DNA from: Citrus sinensis
Taxonomy: Eukaryota; Streptophyta; Magnoliopsida; Sapindales; Rutaceae
Length of the DNA: 64,000 nt
Assembly: GCF_022201045.2 (NCBI RefSeq)
Contig: NC_068559.1
Coordinates: forward strand, 2,950,501 to 3,014,500
Direction: 5' to 3'
Below the pieces are notes generated by a model. That model worked only from the letters and a program-made list of their open reading frames with translations, ran no database searches and was not told where the DNA came from. How positions within the stretch are numbered: position 1 is the first letter of the stretch; every line of letters begins with the position of its first letter. The translations under genes and the position numbers were made by a program. Shown piece by piece: positions 48,068 through 57,492 of this stretch.

Positions 48068-49129
48068 TTACACGGTGGCAAACCGTGGGGGTATTCGCTA
48101 ATTAAATGCATTCTTGTGATCTACATGCAACACCCCCAAACCCAGGGAAGCTTTTAAAAATTACCCTAAGTAAGATCATACTTGATAAGTGGACGTTATT
48201 GCCACTGATGCCCAATCGATATTCTATAGTTATATAATAATACTGGTACTGATAACAACTAGTAAATCATTGGAACTCCTTGAAGTCTTAGTGGTTCAGT
48301 TAGACTTTAACGTTATGCGTTGCCATAAGCTACGTTATGTGTTACCATAAGCTACGACGGCAGATGATGCGTGTTCACTGTTTGAAAAATTGCACAATGA
48401 CTATAGTTTAGTTTTTCACTTGAGATACTTATTGTTGTTTTCTTTTAGTTTGTTTGACGTAAATACTCAATTTGTTTTATAACGAGTTAGTGGGAGTAGA
48501 TATTGTTCTTATCTAAGCCCCTCCGGGTTAAAGATAACAAACTCATCAAAGAAAAATAAAAGGGATTTTATTAATAGTAAAAATATATTTTCCCAATTTA
48601 CGTCAAATGAGGAACTTAATTAAATTTCAATTAAACAGTAAAAAAAAAGGCTTAAACACATCCCTAATTTGAATTTAACTAAATGACAAATATTAAAAGG
48701 ACATTAAATAAATAAAACTATAGAATCTTCTAAAATCTTCCTACATAAGTTAATAAAGGAGTTGATTAGACCTGTAAAATAAATATTTAATTAGTCTATA
48801 AATGAAAACGAATACTGTAAATTTAGTTTTTCGTTAATTTGAGTTGTTTTTGCCAAAGGTGAGTTGATTGTTCTTTTTTAATTTTATTTGCAAGGGAGAG
48901 GATACAGATGGGAGTTAGAATACGTATTTTGATGTGCCCATTTAGTTGACTGTAGTTTATTATTTTATGATGAAGAATGGGTTGACTTTATATAATTGAG
49001 TAGAGCAAATGCATTTGCTGTGCCCCTTTGGTAGTATTACTAAATAGATATAGGTGACAACTGTAGGAAAAGTTGACTATCTAGCAAAAAATGTTTAAAT
49101 TATTGGTTCATCATTAACTTTGCGTCCAT
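48068..49129. other. AT-rich gene-free spacer
   Basis: No exon or element recognised except a short tandem motif (CCATAAGCTACG twice near 48322-48356). Confidence 0.5.
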
Positions 49130-50413
49130 TAGGGGTGTTTGCGGATTGGATTTTACGGATTGGACATCAATCCATATCCGATCCATGATTTTACGGATTA
49201 TAATTTTTCAATCCAATCCAATTCACGGATTGATAAAATTCAATCCAAATCCAATCCATACATCTGCGGATCGGATGCGGATTTGACTTAATCCATATCT
49301 AATCCATACGTCTGCGAATCGGATGCAGATTTGACTCAATCCATATGCAATCCACCATTTTACGCATTAGTTTTCGAATTAAAAATTTTTAGTTCTCTCC
49401 AACTAATGAAATAAAAAAATCTAATATAAAAATAATTTTGCTACCAATTAAATTTAAAATTGAATAAAATTTAAATAAATTAATTGTTTAAATAAAGCTA
49501 AAATAATACATTTAAAGTTTCAAAATATAACACATCGAGACTAATTATTCAAATAAAGCTACAATAATACGTTCAAAGTTTCAAAATATAACACACCAAA
49601 CTTAATTGTTCAAATAAAGTTACAATAATACGTTAATATAACACCGAAATTAATTGTTCAAATAAAGCCACAATTAATTGAAATGGCGAAGTTTTAGAAA
49701 CCAAACACAGTCTGATCCTTCACCGGGGATGTTGCGCTTGTCGAAAAGTAGTGATTACGGAGCCATCCACGATGGGAACCAGGAGAAGCCGTACAGGTGG
49801 TGATCTTGAAGGTTGTGATAGTGAAATTGTTCAGCTGGAACCAGTGAATGTGAAGTGGCTCGATGGACTTGGGAAAGAAGATGGCTTGCTCTCGCCGGAA
49901 TCGCGCGACTGATGTCCTTTAAATCTGTGTCGAGAGTGTATCCAACCAGTATTGAGTGTTGCTAGTGTGTGTGACGTCGGGGAAGCTTAGGGTTTTTTGT
50001 TTGCAAATTGTTGGTGACTTGGCGTTATGTTACTTTGCTTTTGCTAGTGCGTGTGACTCTGCTTTTATTTTGTTTTACAATTTTTACAAGTTATATTTGT
50101 ATATTTGATTATTTAATTATTTTTTATTTTATATTATTATTGGGTAATGGATAAGATATGTTATAGTGCTTAGTAACTATGCAATGTCACATTTATAATT
50201 TTTTAAATTATATATATATATATATATTTTTTTTTTTGCAGATTCACGGATTTCTGCGGATTTACAGAAGTAAATCCATATCCATTCCATCGACTGCGGA
50301 TTTTTAAATTTTCAATCCATATCCAATCCACCAATCCACGGATCGGATTTATACGGATCGGATTCAGCGGATCGGACGGATTCAGCGGATCAGATGGATT
50401 CTGAACACCCCTA
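49130..50413. mobile_element. Non-autonomous hAT transposon
   Basis: The element starts TAGGGGTGTTTGCGGATTGG and ends ...GGATTCTGAACACCCCTA, inverted ends typical of plant hAT elements. It is flanked by a perfect 8-bp direct repeat GCGTCCAT (49122-49129 and 50414-50421), the hAT target size. Both subterminal regions are packed with GGATTGGAT / ATCCAATCC repeats in both directions, the usual transposase-binding type arrays. No transposase frame is present. A GC-rich block in the middle (about 49684-49990) looks foreign to the element. Confidence 0.92.
49684..49990. other. GC-rich passenger segment inside the hAT element
   Basis: This segment has far higher GC than the rest of the element and contains stretches such as CTTCACCGGGGATGTTGCGC, CAGGAGAAGCCGTACAGGTG and CTCGCCGGAATCGCGCGACT. 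It ends just before TTAGGGTTTTTT. It may be a captured piece of host gene, but no protein family was recognised in any frame. Confidence 0.5.
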
Positions 50414-50421
50414 GCGTCCAT

Positions 50422-51411
50422 GGCTAATTGCATATATACACCACGCTTGACTGTTGAAACTAAGCAATTAGCTTGAATGATGCTGAAAGAGTCGATATTT
50501 ATTTAACGGCATTATGGAAAGTACAATGATTGGTTGATGATGCTTCATTTTTGGATGGTCATTTTGATTTCGGTTCAAATGAAGTAATGAACCCGGACCT
50601 TGTTTGATTATTAATGTGTTCATGATTCTGGTTGCATTTGCTAACATGGTGGGCAAGTATTTCTTCATTTATTTTTCTAGTTTCTTTGTTGCTTTTCTTT
50701 TATATATTTCATAGAAAATTAATTTATTCCTACTTCTATACAATGAGTTGTTTTCACATGGTTATTGAACCAAGTCTCCTCTTGTGTGACTCATGCTCCG
50801 GTATTGTTTATAGTTATAAATTTTGCATAAACACGGAATTTGACCCAAGTGAAAGGCTTCTCTCAAGGTTTCCATGAAACTAATTAGGAAATTACATTTT
50901 CTTATTATAGTAGGTTAGTATTCTTATCCTCAAAAGTACTCACCTAATTAGGTTTTGTATAACTTCCTGGTCTCTAATTTCTTCACAAGCAGGTTGGTTT
51001 AGATGGAATTATCAGCAGGCTCTTGGTGAGGTTCAGGTTACAAGAATTCCTTAATAATTTTCTAACTTCCAGGTAAACCAAGAGTAGCCCTGTTGAGAAT
51101 TTTTTATGGAATAGGAGATAGACAAAGAAATATTCTTTAAAGCAGGTATTGAATAATCGATAGGAGTACTCTAGTTGTAGATGAGGAAAGGAATGGAAAA
51201 GATAGATTTCTGAGAAACTTTTGCATAAGAAATAATTTTAAAAATTCGAGTTTTGTAGTTCAATTGGTGCAGGCTTGAAATGAATGAATGATAAAGCTGT
51301 CTTTAGTTTAAACTTCTCCTTTAAATGAATTTAAATGGTTATTGATTGCCCTTCATGTGTTGAATAATTGACATGTCGAACACCTGTTGCAATCTCCTTG
51401 TGATGCAGTCC
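50422..51411. other. Spacer and 5' flank of a DUF674 pseudogene
   Basis: AT-rich, no supported exon. Confidence 0.5.
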
Positions 51412-52177
51412 ATGGCGACCTCCAAGCCGAAAATGAGGTTAAAGCTTCTGATTGACAGGAAGGATGACAGAGTTATTTTTGCTGAAGCTGGCAAAGACTT
51501 TGTAGACTTCCTCTTCTACCTTTTTTCTTTGCCTATTGGCACTGCTGTTAAGGTCTCAGGTCCCCAAAGCATGGTGGGTTGCATGGGTGATCTTTATCAG
51601 AGTCTCAAAACTCTTGATAAATCCTATATGCAACCAAACAAAAGCAGGACCTCGGCGCTGAGTCCTAGGTCTCCAATATGTGCCACTGGATTACCTCTTC
51701 TGTTGTCTGATCATCAAACTTGAAATGTCTACTCTTGTCCTTTTTATTACAACCATTCTTATGTATCCGATGTTCCAAACATGCTCTGCCCTACTTGCAA
51801 GGGAAGGATGACCCGAGTGTTGCATTATGTTGCTCCAGAGGCTGCAAACACAGGGGCACTGGTTTAAGGAGGTTATGTCAAAGGGGTGGTGACTTACATG
51901 GTGATGGATAACTTGAAAGTGATGCCTATGTCTACTATATCCACTATTACTTTGCTTAACAACTATAATGCTAAGGATATAGGAGCACTTGAGGAGAAGA
52001 TTGTCTATGTGGGAATGAATGAGGTATGTTGAACATCTACCACACGCATACATACATTAAAACACTTAACATACAACTGATCAGTCCATATTTCGTCTTT
52101 CTTGATAGGGTTTGGATCTGCTGCAGGCATCATTGGAGTGCAAGGGAGCTTTAACAAGTGTTTTTCTGAGAAATTGA
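51412..52177 (+). pseudogene. DUF674 gene with two in-frame stop codons
   Basis: Exons 51412-52023 and 52109-52177 join in frame with a GT-AG intron. The protein starts MATSKPKMRLKLLIDRKDDR then VIFAEAGKDFVDFLFYLFSL. The family sequence continues in the same frame past TGA at 51721-51723 (into NVYSCPFYYNHSYVSDVPNM, CPTCKGRM) and past TAA at 51865-51867 (into GGYVKGVVTYMVMDNLKVMP). The end GLDLLQASLECKGALTSVFL and RN is normal. No frameshift is seen, so the gene was lost by point mutations only. It is a different DUF674 subtype from the copy at 28366 (CPTCKG and APEAANTGAL motifs). An upstream in-frame ATG at 51373 is not needed. A truncated product of about 103 residues is possible. Confidence 0.85.
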
Positions 52178-52627
52178 TTAGAATTGTCAAAGGCATACTT
52201 TACAGCTGAATCCTTTTGGGGTTCCATTCTTCGTGTTATGTTGTTGATCTTCTTGTTGACATGCTCTTTCATTTTGTCTTCTAAACTTGTACCGATGGTA
52301 GTTGGATATAGTTCGTTGATTAATTTCAATCTAATCTTCTGTCTGATTTTAGAAATCTGGAATTGCCTAAATGGGAAAAGTGATGTGCATGGTACATGAT
52401 TTGGGTGTTTTCCAGGACTTCGCATTAATTATAAATTATAATTGCTCCATGGTAGGAAACATTATTAACAAGTTTCTCAATCCAATGACAATTATTAGTA
52501 TATAAGTAGCGGAAATGAGAACAATATTTTTAGAAAACAATTGGTGTTGGTTTATTAAATTTTGAGATAACTGGAAAATGTTCATCTTCTGAACAAGTTA
52601 AAAAAAAAAAGGGAAAACATAGATTAA
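52178..52627. other. Spacer between DUF674 pseudogene and solo LTR
   Basis: 3' flank, nothing else recognised. Confidence 0.45.
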
Positions 52628-53186
52628 TGTCATGGGATGGGTGTAATGTGCAGCAAACCCGTGCGACTTCTAGCACACAAATTGCTCAGTAAGCCTAATA
52701 ATCTTCTCAAACTAGCCAAGAAAGAATACTTTGCGGAAATGCTAGAGAAAAGAGAGAGTAATGTGGTCAAATGTAATTTTATTACTCACAAAGAGAGAAA
52801 TATAAAAGAGCTTTTAAGAAGAGCTTGAGAGCTTGTATGAGAGTGTGTGTGCTGGTGAGGTTGTGTGTGTAGTGTGGTTCGGTGGCGTTGAGCAAAAATG
52901 GTGAGGACTCACCCCTATTTATAGTTGTGCTCTTAGGTGCAAGTTGGCAAAATATCTCCTAGGACTTACGCAAAAAGCTAGAAAGTTTTAAGATATTTAC
53001 AATTGTAGAGAAGTGGGCGGGGTTGGCTGGTTGCTAAGCGCACTGCAGCATGTCATTTATGAGGCGGTCCATAACTAAGCGCACTCCCTTTCTAAGTGCA
53101 TCCTTCCTCTATGCTGAATTTTACTGAGCGAACCATCGCACTCCAAAATAACCTCCATTTGCAGGAGATTTGAGCGGCCCGTGACA
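52628..53186 (-). mobile_element. Solo LTR
   Basis: The 559-bp block starts TGTCATGGGATGGGTGTAAT and ends GAGCGGCCCGTGACA. On the minus strand it begins TGTCACGGGCCGCTC and ends CATCCCATGACA, with CTATAAATAG as a TATA box (about 52914-52923) in the same orientation. TTAA flanks it directly (52624-52627 and 53187-53190). Its start and end resemble those of the LTR at 53464-53955. No internal retroelement domain adjoins it. Confidence 0.65.
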
Positions 53187-53273
53187 TTAAACGTACTTAA
53201 TCTGATTAATTCATTAAAGAGTATTGTGAAACATCAATGCAGAAACAAGAAGTACTAATTTTATTATAAATAA

Positions 53274-54683
53274 ACCCAACAGGTAACGACAGAACTTCTA
53301 GCTTCATCATCCTTGATGAGGAAGATAGTAGTGAGAGCAGTACGCGTATTTGTTTGAATTGAAACCTTTAACAGCTCCAAAACTTGAGAGGTATAAAATC
53401 CATAGGCAAAGCCCAAAATCAATATCGTTTGCTAGGGTGAAAAAGAGCAACATGATAGCTTATTGTTGCGGACCGCCCAAGTTGCTAGCCCAATTGCCCA
53501 TAATTTTAGGCCAAGAGCCCAAGACAAGATCAAGAGTGCTAACTTAGCCCGATTCCGAAAATTTCTAACCAACTATAGCACACTCAAGCTTGTACATATC
53601 TAGAATTCTCTACATAACTCTAGCACATGTAAATATCTAAAATTTTAGGCAAGTTAGTAGAATTCTCTAGAACTCTAGAGCTTGGCAAGCCTCCCCTATA
53701 AATAGGGTATGACATTTGGCATTTGAGCAACAAACTTTGAGCAACCAACTCAAACACTCTTGTAAGCTCTCTTGTAATCTTTCTTGCGAGTAATACAATT
53801 TCTCCCATTCGGCTCCATTGCTCTCTTCTCTATAGCTCTTTCGAAAACCTCTAGGCTTAGCTAGTTGAGAAGCTCAAAGGCTTACTTAGCAACTTTCGCC
53901 AAGAGTTGTCTAAGTGTCGTACGGATTCGTTGTGCAAAACACTCATCCTGTGACATTATGCTTCAAATTAAAATTTCGTATTATTGAAATCAAAATTCGA
54001 ACAAGGTGAAGATGCTAAATAGAAAAGAACTCCTTAACTCATCAAGGCCAATATCAACAACTGTGTCTTCCAGGACACCAATATCCTCAATTTTTCCCTT
54101 TAGAAGGTCAATGCCGGATATCATTGACCATGTTGTCACTAATAAATCATCAGTTACCATGTAAGAAACAGATTTCTTCATAGTTCTGCACTCACTCTCC
54201 CAGATTTCTTGTTAGTTCTGCACTCACTCTCCGAATCCATGTTCAACTGTCGCAATTCATTAAACATTCTATATGCTCATAGGGGAATCTGGGTGTATAT
54301 TTTATTTGTCACATACCGGTGATTGCTTTGACAAATATACAACTTTTTCTGCGCAGGTACGGGTCGCAGACAAGCATGGGTCTGCAAGAGCACAGATACT
54401 TTTTCCCATTTTAAAATGGGTTTCAAGAGCTCATCTGTGTTTTGACTGGGTATTAGATGAGCTTCACTCAGGTTTTCAAGGCTCTGGAACAGGTTTCCCG
54501 TGCAGCTAACCACGCCAACATTCTTGAGGAGGCTGGTGACCGTAACAAATGGCATATAAAGGTCATTGAACAAGACATCCACAAAATCTTTTTCAGCTGC
54601 GACAAACAGGACCTTGTTAGCTCTTTTTCAATTGTTAACTTCAATATTAACTTGGTTGCTCGGTTGGCTTCCATGCTTGACAT
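53274..54683 (-). pseudogene. DUF674 pseudogene with frameshift, damaged splice sites and LTR in the intron
   Basis: Exon 1 spans about 54038-54683 and exon 2 53274-53383 on the minus strand. It begins MSSMEANRATKLILKLTIEK; one A appears lost at the AAAAGA that normally follows, so the frame shifts before NKVLFVAAEKDFVDVLF. A later part, SVSYMVTDDLLVTTWSMISG and LLKGKIEDIGVLEDTVVDIG, is again in another frame, after a stop and a 30-bp direct duplication (GTTCTGCACTCACTCTCC on + at about 54183 and 54214). The usual donor after GATGAG reads TT in place of GT, and the acceptor before GTTTTGGAG reads AA in place of AG. Exon 2 still encodes VLELLKVSIQ and TALTTIFL. The intron holds a solo LTR. Confidence 0.82.
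53464..53955 (+). mobile_element. Solo LTR inside the DUF674 pseudogene intron
   Basis: 492 bp from TGTTGCGGACCGCCCAAGTT to CACTCATCCTGTGACA. A TATA box (CCTATAAATAGGG, about 53695-53707) sits mid-element in plus orientation. TTAT flanks both sides (53460-53463, 53956-53959). The 3' end (GTCGTACGGATTCGTTGTGC...) resembles the minus-strand end of the LTR at 52628-53186 (GTCGCACGGGTTTGCTGCAC...), so both are from one LTR family but in opposite orientation. Confidence 0.65.
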
Positions 54684-54915
54684 AGCTTAAGAGAAAAGAA
54701 TTGAATGTCATTTTATCTATTCTGATACCTATTTATAGAAGAAATCAAGCCTTTTAGGGTTCAGCAAATTCAGTGCGCCACATTGCTGAGTTCCAATGCT
54801 CACCAATCACCACTTTATATTAATTCCTTTAGGGAGTTTGAATATCATAGACAACGGAAATGAGTAAACAAATTTATTTATATATCTATATAAAGCTGGG
54901 ACTACAAGAGTTGAT

Positions 54916-55740
54916 GTGGCATCACTATTTCTCATCTTCTTATATTCTCTATTATCTAATATATTAGTTGAGATTAAAAAATAATTATATTACAAAATAT
55001 TAAAAATAAAACACAATTCTTAGATTACAAAAAATTACATATCTCTTCCTCTTTCTATTTTAATTTAACAATATTTAACCATTTATAATAATTAAATATA
55101 AGTCTTGAAATATTCATTTATTTTATTATGCTAACAATTAAACTTTAGTGGCTTAAAATACATCAATTAATTAATATAGGAAGGAAGGTTCCTTCATCTT
55201 CTCTCAATAATGCCACTAGAGCCTAATTTTAATGTCATAATCCTATATTTAATTATGTAAATTTTTGTTTAGTGCATTTTGGCTTCTTCAAACTCTATAA
55301 ACATTAAGTATTTAAGATTTGTGGCATCATTATTTCTCATCTTTTTACATTCTATATTATCTAATAATTTGGTTGATATTAAAAAATAATTACATTACAC
55401 AACATTAAAAATTAAAAATAAATAGAAAATAATTGTTAGATTACAAAAGATTGCATGTCTCTTCCTCTTTGTATTTAAATTCAACAATATGTAACATTAA
55501 TAATAATTAATTATATGTCTTGAAACATTCATTTATTTTATTAAGTCAACAACTAAACTTTAGTGGCTTAAAATACATTAACTAATTAATATAGGAATGA
55601 AGGTTTATTCATCTTCCCCCACTAATGTCACTAGAGCTTAATTTTAATGCCATAATCCCATATTTAATTATGCAACCTTTTGTTTAGTGTTTTTTGACTT
55701 CTTTAAACTCTATAAACATTAAATATTTAAGATTTGTAAT
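54916..55740. repeat. Tandem duplication of a 405-bp unit
   Basis: Unit 1 begins GTGGCATCACTATTTCTCAT at 54916 and unit 2 GTGGCATCATTATTTCTCAT at 55321. The copies stay collinear throughout (shared TTAAACTTTAGTGGCTTAAA, CTCTATAAACATTAA) with scattered substitutions and small indels. Confidence 0.9.
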
Positions 55741-56070
55741 GTTTGGATTTTTTTTATTATTTAACCAACATCCTCTTTAGAAATATTCTTGTGTTTTTAT
55801 TTTTCGACTTATTTGAATTTTTAGTATTATGTGCTTCATGGAGTACTATTTTCTTCATGAGTTGAATAATGATAAAGATAGTTGAATGATAAGAGTTAGG
55901 CTTTGTAGTATGTGTGAGTATGTTAATACTAAGAAGAATGGAGAATTGATTAATGTGAATATGATTTTTATTGATGAAAAGGTTGTATAAAAAATTCATT
56001 CTCCCATTGTTTTCTCTAATTTTTTTTCCTAATTGTTTTACACTTAATGTAACATTTTTTTTTTGGGTAG

Positions 56071-56537
56071 GAAAATCTAATGCATGCAATAATCAGGAAA
56101 AACTTAGTGATAAAGTTTAGGCACATGTTGAGTTAGGATTCTTTGTACAGTGTCAAGAATTTGAAAGTTGTTTCAACTACAGGCGATTACAGACCATTTT
56201 CAAATCAATATAAGATTATTTTCTTGGTTATAACTTTGCTTAAGAGGTTAGAAGAAGGAACTGTTAAGATTCCGATCAATAGATTCTAATTCATATCTTT
56301 GAATTTGATTGATATACGTGTGAATGGTAACATAATCCTCTCATGTATTTTTTTTAATTATTAATGTTTGTTAATCTTTAAGTGTATATTAGAAATTATT
56401 GATCTTTATGTTTTAACATGTTTATGTTATTTTTCTATAATATTATAGATGTTGTTGGAAGTTTATGTGGTGTGGGTGATATTGAGATCGTTGGAGCTGG
56501 TTGGAAAAAAAAAGATATAAAAGTTCTAATAGATTAG
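56071..56537 (+). pseudogene. RPA1-like (replication protein A large subunit) relic
   Basis: After an acceptor-like TTGGGTAG, the frame from about 56071 reads like a plant RPA1 OB-fold: NLMHAIIRKNLVIKFRHMLS, a TAG stop (56134-56136), DSLYSVKNLKVVSTTGDYRP, FSNQYKIIFLVITLLKRLEE, GTVKIPINRF and a TAA stop (56287-56289). A second exon (56449-56537) gives DVVGSLCGVGDIEIVGAGWK. RPA1 binds single-stranded DNA; related genes are a known cargo of plant Helitrons. Two in-frame stops show it is dead. Confidence 0.78.
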
Positions 56538-56800
56538 TAAGTTGAATATAATTTAGAACTTATCAACAACTACAAAAGATATAAGGTCTGTACGCTTACA
56601 CTATACACATTAATATATATTTTTAAAGTTAATAAAAAAAATTAACTTTTATAAATAACATTAGTTTTATAAGGTTGCCTCATCTTAAAAAAAAAAATCA
56701 ATTTATATTTTTTATCAGTTTCATCAAGTGCAAAATAAGAAAAAATGATAATACTAAATTCTTTTTTAAAAAGCGCACGAAGAGCGGTTCTATTTCCTAG

Positions 56801-57492
56801 TTTGTCAATTAAAGTGCATCACTATCTTAAAAATTTGAAGTTAAATCTCAACCCTTAGCTAAATCTTGAGATGCTAGACTAGCCTTAAAATAAGACAGGA
56901 AAATGTACTAATCAACCTGCATTTATATATATTTACCCTTAAAAAAAAATCATTTTTTTTTTATAGATTCCCTTCAAAAAGTTGAATGTGAAGAATGCTT
57001 TGGTTTTTTTTTTGTTTTCCTTTTTTTAAGGATTGAAACTGAATATCAACAAAAGTGTTATTTTGCCCTTATTCTTTTTTTTTTTTTTTCCCGATCTGAT
57101 CCCTAACTGAAAAGATGGATTTCAGTAAGCGGCAGAGCCATCCCTTCGTATGGAAGGCAACAGGGAGTCAGAAAGGTAGCTAACTGGAGTAGTATTAATA
57201 TTATATTCATTTAATAAATGAAAGAAAAGAAAAGAAATGAAGATGAAAATTCTCGAGCCAGTATTCTACCATAAGAATGAACAAGAGGAAGAATGAAATG
57301 GAAAAGCCCAAGCATCAAATCCTAGCTCTCAATCCATTAAAATTGTTTTATTTGATCCTGCATGGCATACACCACTGGATTGAGGGATTTCGTTAAAGAT
57401 ATAGATAAAACATGTGCAAGTTTTTCCACCCTTAATATTTAAGGTGTCAAAAGAGAAAATGTACAAGTGAGCACGATATCTAACTTACTCAT
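56801..57492. other. Spacer / 3' flank of the ARR gene
   Basis: No exon recognised; poly-T runs and the presumed 3' UTR of the type-B ARR (57180-57492). Confidence 0.5.

Larger units (their letters stand above)
54885..56800 (+). mobile_element. Probable Helitron, decayed, carrying an RPA1-like relic
   Basis: The left end TCTATATAAAGCTGGGACTA followed by GATGTGGCATCA resembles plant Helitron 5' ends, and the right end is a GC-rich weak hairpin (GCGCACGAAGAGCG) followed by TTCTATTTCCTAG. The element lies exactly between A (54884) and T (56801), with TC...CTAG ends and no target duplication, as Helitrons require. Inside are a 405-bp tandem duplication and an RPA1-like OB-fold relic; plant Helitrons often carry RPA-like genes. 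No Rep/helicase frame is seen. The call rests on the ends and the relic. Confidence 0.65.
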
